A stretch of DNA of 64,000 bases from Candidatus Zixiibacteriota bacterium. GTDB taxonomy: Bacteria; Zixibacteria; MSB-5A5; WJJR01. The notes beneath the pieces were generated by a model. The model was not told the DNA's origin. It saw only the letters and a program-made list of their open reading frames with translations, and did no database searches. Of this stretch, positions 42,501-53,773 are shown piece by piece (position 1 is the first letter of the stretch; each line of letters begins with the position of its first letter). The position numbers were made by a program, and so were the translations under genes. The stretch is taken from the NCBI GenBank assembly GCA_036397555.1, contig DASWIS010000008.1:480206-544205 (forward strand), written 5' to 3'.

Positions 42501-43676
42501 GTGCCCTATGCATCCACCCTCCACGCGGCCGAGGGCGACGAAGTGGAGCGCGAGAGCGTGCTCTTTGAGTGGGACCCCTACACCTCGACAATCGTCACCG
42601 ACCGTCCCGGAATCGTCAAATTCGAGGACATCATCGACGGCTTGACGCTTCGCGAGGAACTGGACGAGACGACCGGTTTGCGCCAGCGCGTCATCGTCGA
42701 GCCGCGCGAACGGCGCGAGCGCACCCCGTTGCCGAAAATTCTCATCATGCACCCGAAAAATCCGACCAAGCCGGTGGCATCCTACTCGGTGCCGACCGGT
42801 GCGCATTTGAATACCTACGACAGCGCCGAAGTCTCGGCGGGCGCGGCCATCGTGAAGATCCCACGCGCAATTTCCAAGACACGCGATATCACCGGCGGTC
42901 TGCCGCGCGTCGCGGAGCTCTTCGAAGCGCGCCGTCCACGCGACCCCGCGATCGTCACCGAAATCGACGGCATCGTCGAATTCGGAAAAATCGTCCGCGC
43001 ACAGCAGCAGGTCCTGGTCAAGGGTGAACACGAAGAGACCAAGGAGTATCTCATTCCGCATGGCAAACACATGCACGTGCACGGCGGAGATCGTGTCCAC
43101 GCCGGTGACCGACTCTGCGAAGGCTCGATTGACCCGCACGACATCCTCCAGATCAAAGGCGTCAACGAGGTGCAGGAGTATCTCGTCAACGAGATTCAGG
43201 AGGTCTACCGACTGCAGGGCGTAAAGATCAACGACAAACATATCGAAGTGATCGTCCGGCAGATGCTGCAGAAGGTCCGCGTCGATTCCCCGGGCGACAC
43301 CAACTTCCTTGAAGGTGAAGTGGTCGACCGCTATGCCTTCCGTGACGAGAACGAGTCGGTCATCATGGAAGGCGGCGAACCCGCGACCTTTCAGCCGCTG
43401 CTTTTGGGCATTACCAAGGCGTCCCTCTCCACGGAATCGTTCATCTCGGCGGCGTCGTTCCAGGAGACAACCAAGGTGCTGACCGAGGCGGCGGTATCCG
43501 GCAAGACCGATACGCTGCGGGGATTAAAGGAGAACGTCATTATCGGGCACTTGATCCCAGCCGGAACCGGACTGGAGGGGTACCGGGCAATCGAGATTCC
43601 TCCCGAAGAGATGCCGTACGAGCCGCCCGAAGAGGAATCCGAAGAAGAACTCAGCGTTTTTGAGCATAAGGCGTAG
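39582..43676 (+). CDS. rpoC: RNA polymerase subunit beta'
   Basis: Largest core subunit, 1364 residues. The N-terminal zinc ribbon reads [20 protein letters not shown] (cysteines about 67, 69, 82, 85). The clamp follows, then the active-site loop NADFDGDQM (about 453-461) with the three magnesium aspartates. The bridge helix and trigger loop come next, the latter around [11 protein letters not shown]. The second zinc site is made of Cys about 791 (EIDCSTI) and [11 protein letters not shown] (about 864-874). The C-terminal omega-contact region is present. GTG start at 39582 after GGGAGG. It has the compact length typical of FCB and related phyla, with no large lineage insertion seen in the trigger loop. 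A short CCGCTT/AAGCGG hairpin follows at about 43683 without a T-tract. Confidence 0.98.
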   Translation: MPFPVRAQKKPSDFAAIRIQLASPETIRSWSYGEVTKPETINYRSFKPERDGLFCERIFGPVKDWECNCGKYKRIRFRGIVCDRCGVEVTQSKVRRERMGHIDLAVPVTHIWYVKSTPSRIGYLLDLSIRDLERVIYYENYIVIDPGDSGCREGQLITEEEHQELREAGREFTAGMGAPSVAEVLTQIDADELSLSLRAQVKVETSAQRKKDTLKRLRVIESFRQSQNRPEWMVLKTLPVIPPDLRPLVPLEGGRFATSDLNDLYRRVINRNNRLKKLIDIKAPDVILRNEKRMLQEAVDALLDNGRRTQLARGDSRRPLKSLSDLLKGKQGRFRQNLLGKRVDYSGRSVIVVGPELKLHQCGLPKNMALELFKPFIIMKLEEKGYVQTVKSAKRLVERERPEVWDILEEIINEHPVMLNRAPTLHRLGVQAFYPVLVEGKAIRLHPLVCAAFNADFDGDQMAVHIPLSFEAQLEARMLLFAPYNILSPSSGRPIATPSQDIVLGCYYLTKERAGAKGENANFANFDEVLMAYQFDTIALHAVINVRHNGQRLKTTCGRVILNEIVPPELGYFNKVATKSELEKTVLAAYHEVGAHRTAEFLDQLKSLGFRFATRAGVTVGIDDMIIPPEKQKLIDATRLQVDKVTKQYERGVITNGERYNKIIDLWTHTTSEISELLFAGLGADRDGFNPLHMMANSGARGSKEQIRQLSGLRGLMAKPQKKITGQIGEIIESPILSSFREGLTVMEYFISTHGARKGLADTALKTADAGYLTRRLVDVAQDVIINEIDCSTILGLNTSALKEGEEVIESLQDRILGRVALEDVIDPITGELLARGGEEITEKEAEAIEESGVDAVRIRSVLTCESRQGVCAKCYGRNLALSGMVDLGEAVGVIAAQSIGEPGTQLTLRTFHIGGTAARIAEQSRVLAKSAGKVVFKDVRTVDGPEARPVVISREGELQLVDAEGRVRSRYNVPYASTLHAAEGDEVERESVLFEWDPYTSTIVTDRPGIVKFEDIIDGLTLREELDETTGLRQRVIVEPRERRERTPLPKILIMHPKNPTKPVASYSVPTGAHLNTYDSAEVSAGAAIVKIPRAISKTRDITGGLPRVAELFEARRPRDPAIVTEIDGIVEFGKIVRAQQQVLVKGEHEETKEYLIPHGKHMHVHGGDRVHAGDRLCEGSIDPHDILQIKGVNEVQEYLVNEIQEVYRLQGVKINDKHIEVIVRQMLQKVRVDSPGDTNFLEGEVVDRYAFRDENESVIMEGGEPATFQPLLLGITKASLSTESFISAASFQETTKVLTEAAVSGKTDTLRGLKENVIIGHLIPAGTGLEGYRAIEIPPEEMPYEPPEEESEEELSVFEHKA

Positions 43677-43707
43677 GTACCGCCGCTTGGCCGAAGCGGG
43701 GTCGTTG

Positions 43708-43735
43708 TTGACTTTTGCCACGGATTGTGTATTCT
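43708..43735 (+). promoter_or_regulatory. Putative promoter for the rpsL-rpsG operon
   Basis: TTGACT (43708-43713), 16 bases, TATTCT (43730-43735), about 52 bases before rpsL in the rpoC-rpsL gap. The -35 matches five of six and the -10 four of six. Confidence 0.55.
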
Positions 43736-43787
43736 GCCGGTCTGCCGTGACGCCGATGCGGCGTTTCCGGCAACAGTGAGGACATAA

Positions 43788-44162
43788 GTGCCGACGATTA
43801 GTCAGCTTATTCGCAAGGGCCGCAGGCGCCAGCGGGACATGTCGGGAACCCCGGCGTTGAAATCCTGCCCACAAAAGCGCGGAGTGTGCACACGCGTCTA
43901 TACGTCGACGCCGAAGAAACCGAACTCGGCGCTTCGCAAAGTTGCGCGCGTCCGCCTGACGAATCGGATTGACGTCACCGCATATATCCCCGGCGAAGGG
44001 CATAACCTGCAGGAGCACTCGATCGTCCTGATTCGCGGCGGCCGTGTCAAAGACCTCCCGGGCGTGCGCTACCATATCATCCGCGGAACGCTCGACACGG
44101 CCGGCGTCGCCGACCGCAAGCAGGGTCGTTCGAAGTATGGCACCAAGCGTCCCAAGAAATAA
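43788..44162 (+). CDS. rpsL: 30S ribosomal protein S12
   Basis: Decoding-centre protein of 124 residues: [12 protein letters not shown] at the start, [35 protein letters not shown] and [14 protein letters not shown]. The lysines in TPKKPNS and VKDLPG, whose mutation gives streptomycin resistance, are both wild type. GTG start. It leads a short rpsL-rpsG unit separated from fusA by a terminator-like hairpin. Confidence 0.97.
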   Translation: MPTISQLIRKGRRRQRDMSGTPALKSCPQKRGVCTRVYTSTPKKPNSALRKVARVRLTNRIDVTAYIPGEGHNLQEHSIVLIRGGRVKDLPGVRYHIIRGTLDTAGVADRKQGRSKYGTKRPKK

Positions 44163-44202
44163 TCACGCACACGTCATCTGACCACATCGGAGCAAACGAT
44201 CC

Positions 44203-44673
44203 ATGCCGCGCCGTAAATCCGTAGCCAAGCGAATTGTCCTGCCGGACCCGAAGTACAAAGACATCTCGGTCCAGCAGTTCATCAACGGGCTGATGGGACG
44301 GGGGAAGAAGTCCGTGGCCGAGCGCATTCTATATGATTCCTTCGGCATGATCGAGCGCGACGCGCAATCCCCGGGCCTGGATGTTTTCAAGAAGGCGATG
44401 GACAATGTGCGCCCGCTGCTGGAAGTCAAGTCGCGTCGCGTCGGCGGTGCAACCTATCAGGTCCCCGTCGAGGTCCGTCACGCGCGGCGCACGGCGTTGG
44501 CGATTCGATGGCTGATTCAGTACGCGCGTGAACGCAAGGAGCATTCCATGGCCGAAAAGCTCGCGGCCGAACTGCTGGCGGCGTCCAAACGCGAAGGCGG
44601 CGCGATCAAAAAACGGGAGGATACGCACCGGATGGCGGAGGCCAACAAGGCATTCGCCCATTTCCGCTGGTGA
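44203..44673 (+). CDS. rpsG: 30S ribosomal protein S7
   Basis: Small-subunit head assembly protein, 156 residues. Visible signature parts: [43 protein letters not shown] (in part, [16 protein letters not shown]), [14 protein letters not shown] and NKAFAHFRW at the end. It lies 40 bases after rpsL. The usual next gene, fusA, follows only after a 194-base gap containing hairpins. Confidence 0.97.
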   Translation: MPRRKSVAKRIVLPDPKYKDISVQQFINGLMGRGKKSVAERILYDSFGMIERDAQSPGLDVFKKAMDNVRPLLEVKSRRVGGATYQVPVEVRHARRTALAIRWLIQYARERKEHSMAEKLAAELLAASKREGGAIKKREDTHRMAEANKAFAHFRW

Positions 44674-44734
44674 ACCGGGACGTAAGCGCGTCTGGACTGG
44701 CCAGGCGTGGATGGGGTTCATGCGAGGATGAATT

Positions 44735-44780
44735 CGGCGCCGGAGCGCCGTTGACGATATACATGCCGTACCGTTGCTAT
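44735..44780 (+). promoter_or_regulatory. Hairpin and possible internal promoter for fusA
   Basis: A 6-base-pair hairpin CGGCGC/GCGCCG with loop CGGA (44735-44750) is directly followed by TTGACG (44751-44756); TGCTAT lies 18 bases further (44775-44780). The -35 is strong and the -10 weak. If used, fusA would have its own promoter despite lying in the rpsL-rpsG-fusA order. Confidence 0.4.
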
Positions 44781-44820
44781 CACGCACCGTAACGAGCGGT
44801 CGCCCGGGTCAAGATCGTGA

Positions 44821-44867
44821 CCCCCGCTGCCCCGCGTGAGTCCGACGGCCGGCGGGGGGCTTTTTTT
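44821..44867 (+). terminator. Terminator-like hairpin abutting the fusA start codon
   Basis: CCCCCGC (44821-44827) pairs with GCGGGGG (44852-44858), and the stem can be extended by a G-T pair and one more pair; GC then seven T residues (44861-44867) run directly into the ATG of fusA at 44868. It has all parts of a rho-independent terminator or attenuator in the leader of fusA, and no Shine-Dalgarno sequence is present. Confidence 0.65.
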
Positions 44868-46949
44868 ATGGAAGCCAACATCGACATCAGCAAAATCCGC
44901 AACATCGGGATTGCCGCGCACATCGATGCCGGCAAAACGACGACCACCGAGCGGATTCTCTACTACACCGGCAAAACCCATCGGCTGGGCGAAGTCCACG
45001 ACGGCGCCGCGACCATGGATTGGATGGAGCAGGAGAAAGAGCGGGGCATCACCATCACATCCGCCGCCACCACTTGCGAATGGCACGACCATTACATCAA
45101 CATCATCGACACGCCGGGCCATGTCGATTTCACGGTCGAAGTCGAACGCTCGCTGCGCGTGCTTGACGGTGTCGTGGCCCTCTTCTGCGCCGTGGGCGGC
45201 GTGGAGCCGCAGTCGGAAACCGTCTGGCGTCAGGCCGACCGGTACCACGTGCCGCGCATCGCCTACGTCAACAAAATGGACCGCGTCGGCGCCAACTTCC
45301 TGGAAGCGGTCGAGATGATGCGCGAACGGCTCGGCGCCAACGCCATCCCGATCCAGTTGCCCGCGGGCGAGGCGGAGTTGTTCACGGGTATCATCGATCT
45401 GATTGACATGAACTTCCGCGTCTATCACGACGAAACCAGCGGCGCAACCTTCGAGGACCTCCCCATTCCGGAATCCCTGTTGGAGAACGCCAGGAAACAC
45501 CGCGAACATCTGCTCGAGGCGATCTCCGACTACGACGATCGGTTATTGGAGAAATTCATACACGACGAACCGATCCGACCGGACGAGGTCGTGCGCGCGG
45601 TCCGTCGGGCCACCATCGACACCAAGATCATGCCTGTGCTCTGCGGTTCGTCGTTTAAAAACAAGGGCGTGCAGAAGCTCCTGGATGCGGTTCTCGCATT
45701 CCTGCCGTCGCCGGTTGATTTGCCGCCGGTCATCGGCTACAACGTCGACACCGGTGAGAAGATCGAGCGTCACCCCCGCAACGATGAGGCGTTCTCGGCG
45801 CTGGCATTCAAGATCATGACCGATGCCTACGTCGGTCGGCTCACGTATATCCGCGTCTACTCGGGACTCATCAAAGTGGGCGATTCAGTCCTCAATGCCG
45901 CCACGAGCAAGAAGGAGCGCGTGGGCCGCATCATGGAGATGCACGCCAACAAACGCGAGGAACTCACGGAAGCGGGGGCGGGCCAGATCGTCGGCGTCAT
46001 CGGCCTGAAGAACTCGACCACCGGGCACACCCTGTGCGACCCCAAGCATCCGATCCAGTTGGAGCTGATGGTCTTCCCGGAGCCGGTGATATCGGTTGCG
46101 ATCGAGCCGAAATCAAAGGCCGATCAGGATCGTCTGACATCCGCACTCTCGAAGCTGGCCGAGGAAGATCCGACCTTCAAGATCAAAGTCGACGAGGACA
46201 CGGGCCAGACCATTATCTCCGGAATGGGAGAGTTGCATCTGGAGATCCTCATCGACCGCATGCTGCGCGAGTTCGGCGTCACGGCCAATGTGGGCCGCCC
46301 GCAGGTCGCCTTCAAAGAGGCAATCTGCAAACCGGCCGATGCGGAGATCCGCTACGTCAAGCAGACCGGGGGCCGCGGCCAGTTTGCGCATGTGGTGATG
46401 CACTTCGAACCGGGTGAAGCCGGTGCGGGCCTGGTATTTGAAAACAAGATCGTCGGCGGCTCGATTCCGAGGGAATATATCCCATCTGTCGAACGCGGCA
46501 TTCGCGATTCGATGGAGCGCGGTGTTCTCGCCGGATACCCACTGGTCGACATCAAGGCGCAGTTGGTCGACGGCTCCTACCACGAGGTCGATTCATCCGA
46601 CATCGCGTTTCGCGTGGCCGGTTCGATGGCGTTCCAGCAAGCGGCCAGGAAGGGCGATCCGGCTCTCCTGGAGCCAATGATGGACATCGAAGTCGTGCTG
46701 CCCGAGGAGTACTTGGGGGACGTTATCGGGGATCTGAACTCGCGCCGGGCCAAGATTCACGGGATCGGCATGCGCGGACAGGCCAAGCTGGTTTCAGCCA
46801 CGGCCCCGCTCAAAGAAATGTTCGGCTACGCGACGCGGCTTCGGTCGCTCTCCCAGGGCCGGGCTACGTATACGATGGAGTTTTCGCATTACGAAAGGGT
46901 CCCGGCGAAGATGGCCGAAACGATCCTCGCAGGCGTCGGAAAGGGTTAA
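44868..46949 (+). CDS. fusA: Elongation factor G
   Basis: Translocation GTPase, 693 residues. G1 [20 protein letters not shown] (about 15-34), switch [18 protein letters not shown]3 [15 protein letters not shown] and G4 NKMDR are intact; domains II-V are full, with the domain IV/V parts [33 protein letters not shown] and a C-terminal [19 protein letters not shown]. This is the canonical translational type, not a tetracycline-resistance or EF-G2-like form. The ATG at 44868 directly follows a terminator-like T-tract with no ribosome binding site; an upstream GTG reading from 44817 passes through the hairpin and is unlikely. Confidence 0.97.
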   Translation: MEANIDISKIRNIGIAAHIDAGKTTTTERILYYTGKTHRLGEVHDGAATMDWMEQEKERGITITSAATTCEWHDHYINIIDTPGHVDFTVEVERSLRVLDGVVALFCAVGGVEPQSETVWRQADRYHVPRIAYVNKMDRVGANFLEAVEMMRERLGANAIPIQLPAGEAELFTGIIDLIDMNFRVYHDETSGATFEDLPIPESLLENARKHREHLLEAISDYDDRLLEKFIHDEPIRPDEVVRAVRRATIDTKIMPVLCGSSFKNKGVQKLLDAVLAFLPSPVDLPPVIGYNVDTGEKIERHPRNDEAFSALAFKIMTDAYVGRLTYIRVYSGLIKVGDSVLNAATSKKERVGRIMEMHANKREELTEAGAGQIVGVIGLKNSTTGHTLCDPKHPIQLELMVFPEPVISVAIEPKSKADQDRLTSALSKLAEEDPTFKIKVDEDTGQTIISGMGELHLEILIDRMLREFGVTANVGRPQVAFKEAICKPADAEIRYVKQTGGRGQFAHVVMHFEPGEAGAGLVFENKIVGGSIPREYIPSVERGIRDSMERGVLAGYPLVDIKAQLVDGSYHEVDSSDIAFRVAGSMAFQQAARKGDPALLEPMMDIEVVLPEEYLGDVIGDLNSRRAKIHGIGMRGQAKLVSATAPLKEMFGYATRLRSLSQGRATYTMEFSHYERVPAKMAETILAGVGKG

Positions 46950-46978
46950 GTCGCGGGCCGCATCGGGGAAAAAATCGC

Positions 46979-47006
46979 TTGCGGCTGAAGGGGTTGTGCA
47001 TATCTT
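46979..47006 (+). promoter_or_regulatory. Possible promoter for the S10 super-operon
   Basis: TTGCGG (46979-46984), 16 bases, TATCTT (47001-47006), about 68 bases before rpsJ. It is the best pair in the 124-base fusA-rpsJ gap, with a weak -35. Confidence 0.35.
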
Positions 47007-47073
47007 GTGTCTCTTTTCGCCTCTTGGGTCGTTTTTGGACGTCAGGAGCAACTGAGGTTCTCAAGGAAGGGAT

Positions 47074-47391
47074 TTGGGGTTGGAGCCCGGTCAAAAAATC
47101 CGCATTCGATTGAAAGCGTACGATCACCGCTCGCTGGATAAGTCCACGCAGGAGATCGCGCGCACCGCGATGCGCACCGGTGCGCGGATCGTCGGACCGA
47201 TTCCGCTCCCCACCAAGCGCAGCGTCTACACCGTGCTGCGCTCGCCCCATGTCGACAAGAAATCGCGTGAGCAGTTCGAGACGCGCATCCACAAGCGGCT
47301 GATCGACATCATCGAGTCCAGCCCCCAGACCGTCGACGCGCTGATGAAGCTGGAGCTGCCGGCCGGCGTTGACGTGGAAATCAAAGTCTGA
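47074..47391 (+). CDS. rpsJ: 30S ribosomal protein S10
   Basis: 105 residues with [51 protein letters not shown] and [18 protein letters not shown] (each in order). It also serves as NusE in antitermination. The start is a TTG: 47074 has AAGGA at good distance, while a TTG at 47080 gives [12 protein letters not shown], closer to the usual N-terminus. It leads the S10-spc-alpha run. Confidence 0.95.
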   Translation: MGLEPGQKIRIRLKAYDHRSLDKSTQEIARTAMRTGARIVGPIPLPTKRSVYTVLRSPHVDKKSREQFETRIHKRLIDIIESSPQTVDALMKLELPAGVDVEIKV

Positions 47392-47411
47392 GACACAATC
47401 GGGATCAGCTG

Positions 47412-48035
47412 ATGCGGCAGATCATGGGATTCAAACAGGGAATGGCGCGCGTGTTTCGCGCAAATGGCGACATCGTGCCCGTGACCGTGATCGTGGCCGG
47501 GCCGTGTCCCGTCGTACAAGTCAAAGACGTCGCTCACGACGGCTACCACGCATTGCAGATCGCCGTCGGCGAAATCCGCAAAACACTGGTCAATCGCCCC
47601 ATGGCCGGTCACTTCAAATCCATTGAACCCAAACGTCACCTCCGTGAAGTTCGCTTCGCGGAAGCGCCGGAGAAGGCCGTCGGCGATGTGCTGACGGTCG
47701 ATCAATTCAGGCCGGGTGATCGGGTCGACGTCGTCGGGGTGTCCAAGGGGCTCGGATTTCAGGGGGCCGTGCGACGCCACGGATTTGGTGGCGGATCGAC
47801 TACACACGGACAATCGGATCGACGACGTGCGCCGGGATCGGTCGGCAGTTCATCGTATCCGTCGCGCGTTTTCCGCGGACAGCGGATGGCGGGACACATG
47901 GGAAACGTGCGGGTCACGGTGCGCAACATGGAAGTCGTCGACGTGCGACCCGAAGAAAACCTCATCCTGTTGGGCGGAGCAGTCCCGGGAAAGTGCAACG
48001 CGCTGATTACGATCCGCGAGATCAAAAAGGCATGA
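47412..48035 (+). CDS. rplC: 50S ribosomal protein L3
   Basis: 207 residues. [23 protein letters not shown], then [15 protein letters not shown] and the loop near the peptidyl-transferase centre ([23 protein letters not shown]), [10 protein letters not shown]. The N-terminus [11 protein letters not shown] replaces the usual ILGKKIGM. The stop overlaps the rplD start (ATGA). Confidence 0.96.
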   Translation: MRQIMGFKQGMARVFRANGDIVPVTVIVAGPCPVVQVKDVAHDGYHALQIAVGEIRKTLVNRPMAGHFKSIEPKRHLREVRFAEAPEKAVGDVLTVDQFRPGDRVDVVGVSKGLGFQGAVRRHGFGGGSTTHGQSDRRRAPGSVGSSSYPSRVFRGQRMAGHMGNVRVTVRNMEVVDVRPEENLILLGGAVPGKCNALITIREIKKA

Positions 48036-48700
48036 TCGAGCCGGGTATCACAGTGAACAACGCCGCGCCGGTGACGGCCGAATCATTCGACGCCCACGGG
48101 ACGAGAACCGGGTCGGTCGCATTGCCCGAGGAGATCTTCGGACAGACGCCGCACCGTGCGTCGTTGCATGCCTACGCGAAGATGTACCAAACCAATCAGC
48201 GCCAGGGTACGGCTAAGACGTTGACGCGTGCCGAGGTTTCCGGCGGCGGGATCAAGCCGTGGCGGCAAAAGGGGACCGGGCGCGCCCGGGCCGGGTCGAA
48301 TACCTCGCCCTTGTGGGTGGGCGGCGGCATCGTGCATGGGCCGCGTCCCCACAAGCACCATGAAAAGTTGCCGCGCCGCGTGCGCCGCCTGGCATTGGTC
48401 TCGGCGCTGTCGTTGAAAGCGCGCGAGGGAAATATCCGTGTGTGGGCACGCGAAGAGTTGAATGCTCCCAAGACAAAGAGCGTCAACGAAGCGTTCGCCA
48501 GGATGGGGGTCGCCGCGAAACGGACGTTGCTTCTCGACGAGGGGTCAGTGCCGAACTTCGCCAAGTCGTGCCGCAACATCCCCTGGCTGACACACCGTCG
48601 TGCCGATCTCGCCAATGCGTATCAGGTCATGCGCGCAAAAGAATTGGTTCTGTCTCCTGACGGACTCAGGCGATTGACGGAGGCGATCGGGGTCGAATGA
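48032..48700 (+). CDS. rplD: 50S ribosomal protein L4
   Basis: 222 residues. LPEEIFG near the N-terminus, the tunnel loop [26 protein letters not shown] (within it [18 protein letters not shown]) and [16 protein letters not shown]. It starts in the rplC stop and ends in the rplW start, so L3, L4 and L23 are coupled. It has a longer N-terminus than average (about 30 residues before LPEEIFG). Confidence 0.96.
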   Translation: MIEPGITVNNAAPVTAESFDAHGTRTGSVALPEEIFGQTPHRASLHAYAKMYQTNQRQGTAKTLTRAEVSGGGIKPWRQKGTGRARAGSNTSPLWVGGGIVHGPRPHKHHEKLPRRVRRLALVSALSLKAREGNIRVWAREELNAPKTKSVNEAFARMGVAAKRTLLLDEGSVPNFAKSCRNIPWLTHRRADLANAYQVMRAKELVLSPDGLRRLTEAIGVE

Positions 48701-48990
48701 AATACGATCCGCGCCATATCGTGCTGCGCGCGCTGACCACGGAGAAAAGTCTCAACCTCCGTGAGAGTCAACATTGCTATGCCTTTGAGGTCGCCGCCGA
48801 TGCCAACCGTTTGGAAATCGGACGCGCCGTCGCGGAACTCTTCAAGGTTGAAGTGACCGACGTGCGCACGATGAACGTGCGCGGCAAAACCAAGCGTCTG
48901 GGACGATTCGAAGGAAAGCGGCCGGCCGGCAAGAAGGCGTATGTGACCATCCGTCCCGGTGGGCACATCGAACTGTTCGAAAAGACATAA
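48697..48990 (+). CDS. rplW: 50S ribosomal protein L23
   Basis: 97 residues located at the tunnel exit, the docking site for trigger factor and [45 protein letters not shown] and [16 protein letters not shown] are the family parts. ATG overlaps the rplD stop. Confidence 0.95.
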   Translation: MKYDPRHIVLRALTTEKSLNLRESQHCYAFEVAADANRLEIGRAVAELFKVEVTDVRTMNVRGKTKRLGRFEGKRPAGKKAYVTIRPGGHIELFEKT

Positions 48991-49006
48991 GGAATCGACG
49001 GAAGCG

Positions 49007-49849
49007 ATGGCGATTAAGAAATTCAAACCGACCACTCCGGGATTGCGGCACCGCAGCATCCCCGTTTTCGACGAGATCACCACGTCGAAACCGGAGAAGT
49101 CGCTGCTTCTGCCGCGCAAACGGACTGGCGGCCGCAACAACAAGGGTCGGGTCACGGCGTTTTGCCGCGGCGGCGGCCACAAGCGTTTTCTGCGACTGAT
49201 CGACTATAAGCGCGACAAGCACGGCGTTCCGGGGCGCGTCGCGACGATCGAATACGATCCGAATCGTTCCGCCCGGATCGCGCTGTTGCACTATGCGGAT
49301 GGCGAGAAACGGTACATGCTCGCACCCGATGGGCTGAAGGTCGGTACGACCGTTGTTTCGGGTCCGTCGGTCGAGCCGGAAGTCGGTAATGCCATGCCGC
49401 TGGCACAGATTCCGCTCGGACTTGCAGTGCACAATGTCGAGATGCGCGAGGGCAAGGGCGGCCAGATGGCGCGCTCGGCCGGATCGCAAGTCATCGTAGC
49501 GGCGCGCGAGGGCGGCATGGTCCACCTGCGGTTGCCATCCGGTGAAGTTCGCCTGGTGCGGGAGCAGTGCTTCGCCACGATCGGCCAGGTCGGCAATCTC
49601 GACCATGAGAATATCAGTCTGGGCAAGGCCGGCGCCAGTCGCTGGCGCGGACGCCGCCCCAGCGTGCGCGGCGTCGCCACCAATCCGGTCGATCATCCGA
49701 TGGGCGGAGGAGAGGGAAAATCGTCGGGTGGACGCCACCCCTGCACACCGTGGGGAAAGAAGACCAAAGGTCTGAAGACCCGGCGCAAGCGGAACTTAAG
49801 CAATCGGTACATCGTCAAGCGCCGCGGCAAGAAGACGGGCGGGGTCTAA
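49007..49849 (+). CDS. rplB: 50S ribosomal protein L2
   Basis: 280 residues. [20 protein letters not shown] at the start, [44 protein letters not shown], and the catalytic-centre segment [20 protein letters not shown] with the conserved His. ATG at 49007; the longer frame upstream runs into rplW. Near-universal length. Confidence 0.97.
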   Translation: MAIKKFKPTTPGLRHRSIPVFDEITTSKPEKSLLLPRKRTGGRNNKGRVTAFCRGGGHKRFLRLIDYKRDKHGVPGRVATIEYDPNRSARIALLHYADGEKRYMLAPDGLKVGTTVVSGPSVEPEVGNAMPLAQIPLGLAVHNVEMREGKGGQMARSAGSQVIVAAREGGMVHLRLPSGEVRLVREQCFATIGQVGNLDHENISLGKAGASRWRGRRPSVRGVATNPVDHPMGGGEGKSSGGRHPCTPWGKKTKGLKTRRKRNLSNRYIVKRRGKKTGGV

Positions 49850-49879
49850 TCAACAGTTTGTGGAACTGCGATTGAAGAT

Positions 49880-50173
49880 ATGGCACGTTCGCTGAAAAAA
49901 GGTCCGTTCATCGATGAAAATCTGATGGGCGTCGTCGAACAACTCAATGCGCGCGGTGACAAGCGCGTCATCAAGACATGGGCGCGCCGGTCAACGATTC
50001 CGCCGCAATTCGTCGGGCACACGATCGCGATTCACAATGGCAACAAATTCATTCCGGTCTATGTGACCGAGAATATGGTCGGACACAAACTGGGCGAGTT
50101 TGCGCCGACGCGGACGTTCCGCGGGCACAGCGAAAAGAAGACGGAGAAGACGACGGGGCCGGCGCACAAGTAG
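49880..50173 (+). CDS. rpsS: 30S ribosomal protein S19
   Basis: 97 residues: [54 protein letters not shown] and [10 protein letters not shown]. Standard length with a short lysine-rich end. Confidence 0.97.
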   Translation: MARSLKKGPFIDENLMGVVEQLNARGDKRVIKTWARRSTIPPQFVGHTIAIHNGNKFIPVYVTENMVGHKLGEFAPTRTFRGHSEKKTEKTTGPAHK

Positions 50174-50198
50174 CACGGTCCCGAATCTGTTGACGTTC

Positions 50199-50627
50199 AT
50201 GGAAGGCATGGCACGAGCACGATTTCTGCGGGGCTCCGCGCGCAAGATGCGGCGCGTCGCCGCATTGGTGCGCGGAATGAATGTCGACCACGCGACGGCG
50301 CTGTTGAAGCAGCTGCCCAAACGCGCGGCGCGGCCCCTGGCGAAAGCCATCCACGCGGCGCGCGCCAACGCGTTGCAGATCGAGGGAACGGCGCACCATC
50401 GCGCCGAGGATTTCGTCGTCGCCGATATTCGGATCGATGGCGGCCCGATCATGCGACGCATCCGCGCCGTGGGCATGGGACGCGCCTATCGGATCCGCAA
50501 ACGGCTCTGCCATTTGCGCGTTGTCGTCTCCGATGAGGTGGCAACGACGGCCGGCGGGCGCCGGGCAATCCGCTCCGCCCAAAAGGCCGCGCCCGAAACG
50601 GTAGTGGCCGACAAAGTCCAGGAGTAA
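50199..50627 (+). CDS. rplV: 50S ribosomal protein L22
   Basis: 142 residues, longer than the usual 110 because of an Ala-rich C-terminal tail (SAQKAAPETVVADKVQE). Family parts: ARARFLRGSARKMRRVAALVRG, ARPLAKAIHAARANAL and the tunnel hairpin GPIMRRIRAVGMGRAYRIRKR. ATG at 50199; the ATG at 50208 is also possible because GGAAGG lies between the two. Confidence 0.94.
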   Translation: MEGMARARFLRGSARKMRRVAALVRGMNVDHATALLKQLPKRAARPLAKAIHAARANALQIEGTAHHRAEDFVVADIRIDGGPIMRRIRAVGMGRAYRIRKRLCHLRVVVSDEVATTAGGRRAIRSAQKAAPETVVADKVQE

Positions 50628-50666
50628 CCTTCGGACACCCGGTGTCCGCTGCTGATTCGCAGTTTC

Positions 50667-50673
50667 GGAGGAG
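50667..50673 (+). promoter_or_regulatory. Ribosome binding site fixing the TTG start of rpsC
   Basis: GGAGGAG lies 2 bases before the TTG at 50676, which encodes the first residue of the standard N-terminus [13 protein letters not shown]. No other start codon fits. Confidence 0.75.
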
Positions 50674-50675
50674 CG

Positions 50676-51485
50676 TTGGGACAGAAGACCAATCCAATCG
50701 GCTTTCGCGTCGGAGTCATTCGCGGCTGGTCGTCGAAGTGGTTCACAGAGCGCAACTACGCCGACCTGCTCATTGAAGATATCAAGATCAAGAAGTACAT
50801 CAGTCGCCGCTTGAACAACGCCGGCATCGCCAAAGTCGAAATCGTCCGCGCGCCGAAACGCGTGACCGTCGACGTGCACACCTCGCGTCCGGGGATCGTC
50901 ATCGGCCGCAAGGGCGCCGAGGTCGACAAACTGCGCGAGGAGCTCCAGCTCCTGACCAAGAAGGATATCACCGTCAACATCATCGAGGTCAAGCAGCCGG
51001 AGTTGCACGCCCAGTTGGTCGCCGATTCGGTCGCGCGTCAACTGGAAGGGCGCATCTCGTTTCGCCGCGCAATGAAGAAGTCCCTGGCGGCAACGATGAA
51101 GATGGGCGCACTGGGGATGAAGATCGAATGCGGCGGACGCTTGGGCGGCGCGGAAATCGCCCGCACGGAAAAATACAAGGACGGACGCGTCCCGTTGCAC
51201 ACGTTGCGCGCGGACATTGATTTTGCCCGATCCACCGCTCACACGGCGTCGGGGACCATCGGCGTCAAGGTGTGGATATTCAAAGGTGAAGTGCTGACCG
51301 CATTCGGCGAGGAACAGAAAGAGGGCGAAGAGGCGCCGATGCTCGGCCGCCAGCGCAAAACCGCCAAGACGCGTCGCCCGGGACAGCGGTCGCGCCGTAA
51401 GCGTCCCGACGAACGACGCGCCGCCGTCGGGGCGGCGGACAGCGAAGGCGACGCCGATTCCAGCGCAGACGAGGACGAAACGTAA
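50676..51485 (+). CDS. rpsC: 30S ribosomal protein S3
   Basis: 269 residues. [21 protein letters not shown], the KH domain ([20 protein letters not shown]), and [22 protein letters not shown] segment ([17 protein letters not shown]). It has an unusual acidic C-terminal tail ([16 protein letters not shown]) of about 25 residues beyond the normal end. Start is TTG with a strong ribosome binding site. Confidence 0.96.
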   Translation: MGQKTNPIGFRVGVIRGWSSKWFTERNYADLLIEDIKIKKYISRRLNNAGIAKVEIVRAPKRVTVDVHTSRPGIVIGRKGAEVDKLREELQLLTKKDITVNIIEVKQPELHAQLVADSVARQLEGRISFRRAMKKSLAATMKMGALGMKIECGGRLGGAEIARTEKYKDGRVPLHTLRADIDFARSTAHTASGTIGVKVWIFKGEVLTAFGEEQKEGEEAPMLGRQRKTAKTRRPGQRSRRKRPDERRAAVGAADSEGDADSSADEDET

Positions 51486-51488
51486 GCC

Positions 51489-51911
51489 ATGCTGTCGCCC
51501 AAACGCGTCAAGTATCGCAAGCAAATGCGCGGACGCCGCCACGGCAAGGCGTACCGCGGCGCAACGGTTGCGTTCGGGCAGTTTGGATTGAAAGCATTGG
51601 AACCGGCGTGGATCAGCAACAAACAGATCGAAGCAGCGCGTGTGGCCCTGACGCGTCGCATCAAGCGCGGCGGCAAAGTCTGGATACGCATATTCCCGCA
51701 CAAGCCCGTCACCGTCAAACCCGCCGAAACGCGCATGGGAAAGGGCAAGGGCAACCCGGAGTTCTGGGTTGCGGTGGTCAAGCCGGGACGCGTCCTCTTC
51801 GAGTTGGAAGGAATCTCCGAGCCACTGGCGCAGCAGGCGCTGCGTCTGGCCGCCGACAAGCTGCCGCTGAAGACACGGTTCGTTAAGGCGCACGGCGTCG
51901 GCACAACATAG
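51489..51911 (+). CDS. rplP: 50S ribosomal protein L16
   Basis: 140 residues: [58 protein letters not shown], and [21 protein letters not shown]. The Arg in the [12 protein letters not shown] loop, target of hydroxylation in some bacteria, is kept. It starts 3 bases after rpsC. Confidence 0.97.
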   Translation: MLSPKRVKYRKQMRGRRHGKAYRGATVAFGQFGLKALEPAWISNKQIEAARVALTRRIKRGGKVWIRIFPHKPVTVKPAETRMGKGKGNPEFWVAVVKPGRVLFELEGISEPLAQQALRLAADKLPLKTRFVKAHGVGTT

Positions 51912-51922
51912 CGGAACGATCG

Positions 51923-52150
51923 ATGGAACACTTGAAATCCGATCGCTTGCGGGAAATGTCCGAGGAGGAACTGGGACGGCAACTGCGTGACGTCCAGGAG
52001 GAGATCTTCAACTTACGCATCCGTCGCTCGCTCCAGCCGCCCGATAATCCGCTGGTGCTGCGGCATCTCCGTCGGCAAATCGCCCGCATCAAGACCGTGA
52101 TGAACGAGGCGAAACGCGGAATCGTCACGTCCGGAAAACAGAAGGCATAG
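51923..52150 (+). CDS. rpmC: 50S ribosomal protein L29
   Basis: 75 residues, helical hairpin: LREMSEEELGRQLRDVQEEIFNLR, then RRQIARIKTVMNEAKRG. It sits at the tunnel exit next to L23. Length is slightly above average. Confidence 0.95.
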   Translation: MEHLKSDRLREMSEEELGRQLRDVQEEIFNLRIRRSLQPPDNPLVLRHLRRQIARIKTVMNEAKRGIVTSGKQKA

Positions 52151-52165
52151 GATACGGGTTTGAGC

Positions 52166-52432
52166 ATGCCAAATGAATCGTCGCGCGCGCAGCGCAAGAC
52201 ACGCGTCGGGATCGTCGTCTCCAACAAGATGCAAAAGACGATTGCCGTAAAGATCGACCGGACCCTGATCCATCCTGAATACGGCCGCGTCGTGCGCACC
52301 TCCAGCAAAGTTCTGGCGCATGATCCGGACGGGCGTGCCGGGATCGGCGACCGCGTGATGCTCATGGAGACCCGCCCGTTGTCAAAAAACAAGTGTTGGC
52401 GTCTGATTGAAGTATTGGAGAAAGCGAAGTAG
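52166..52432 (+). CDS. rpsQ: 30S ribosomal protein S17
   Basis: 88 residues: [61 protein letters not shown] at 52166 used; a TTG at 52160 two codons earlier is in frame. Confidence 0.95.
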   Translation: MPNESSRAQRKTRVGIVVSNKMQKTIAVKIDRTLIHPEYGRVVRTSSKVLAHDPDGRAGIGDRVMLMETRPLSKNKCWRLIEVLEKAK

Positions 52433-52477
52433 GAGCTGCCGTCACGCGGATGATTGCCGCCATTCGGGACCAGAGCG

Positions 52478-52846
52478 ATGATTCAGGAATACAGCCGACT
52501 CAATGTCGCCGACAATTCGGGCGCGAAAGTCATCATGTGTTTTCGCGTGCTCGGCGGGACGCGCCGCCGTTATGCGAAGATCGGCGACGTAGTCGTCTGC
52601 TCGGTCAAGGAGGCGATCCCCGGCGGCACGGTGAAGCGCAAAGAGAAATGCAAGGCGGTCATCGTGCGCACCACGCGCCCGGTGCGACGCAGCGACGGTT
52701 CATACATTCGGTTTTCCGACAATGCGGCGGTTATCATCAATGAGGCCGGAGAACCGCGCGGCACCCGCATCTTCGGACCGGTCGCGCGCGAACTGCGCGA
52801 AAAGAATTATATGAAGATTGTCTCGCTGGCCCCGGAGGTGCTTTAA
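52478..52846 (+). CDS. rplN: 50S ribosomal protein L14
   Basis: 122 residues, exactly the usual length. [48 protein letters not shown]-type segment here [30 protein letters not shown]. The frame is open upstream to 52454, but the family N-terminus fixes the ATG at 52478. Confidence 0.97.
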   Translation: MIQEYSRLNVADNSGAKVIMCFRVLGGTRRRYAKIGDVVVCSVKEAIPGGTVKRKEKCKAVIVRTTRPVRRSDGSYIRFSDNAAVIINEAGEPRGTRIFGPVARELREKNYMKIVSLAPEVL

Positions 52847-52870
52847 TCAACGGCGCGAGGGACGAATACG

Positions 52871-53095
52871 ATGCGATTGAAATTCAAAAAGGGCGACACC
52901 GTCGAAGTGATCGCCGGCAGCGACAAGGGAAAACAGGGAAGAATTCTGCGCGTGTTCCCCAAGAAGTCGCGCGTGGTCGTCGAGGGGATCAATGTCATCA
53001 AACGGCACACGCGTCCGACGCAGAGGAATCCCAAAGGCGGGATCGTCCAGAAGGAAGCGCCCATTCACGTATCCAATGTGCGCGTCGCGTTGTAA
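52871..53095 (+). CDS. rplX: 50S ribosomal protein L24, short form
   Basis: 74 residues against about 100 in most bacteria. The KOW domain ([21 protein letters not shown]) and [28 protein letters not shown] are kept, but the protein stops right after VSNVRVAL and lacks the usual C-terminal part. No frameshifted remainder was seen before the next gene, so the short form looks native. The next gene, rplE, has an unusual N-terminal extension. Confidence 0.94.
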   Translation: MRLKFKKGDTVEVIAGSDKGKQGRILRVFPKKSRVVVEGINVIKRHTRPTQRNPKGGIVQKEAPIHVSNVRVAL

Positions 53096-53113
53096 GGGAA
53101 GTGGAAACGACTG

Positions 53114-53743
<630 letters not shown>

Positions 53744-53773
53744 GGCCGGCGAACGGATTGGAACGCTGAAGCG

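Noticed and set aside
44817..44867. Upstream GTG start for fusA
   Set aside because: The extra 17 residues come from the terminator-like hairpin, and EF-G proteins normally start near the chosen ATG.
50049..51893. 614-residue open frame on the minus strand
   Set aside because: Mirror of rpsS-rplV-rpsC-rplP, all with clear family motifs; long antisense frames are expected in GC-rich coding DNA.
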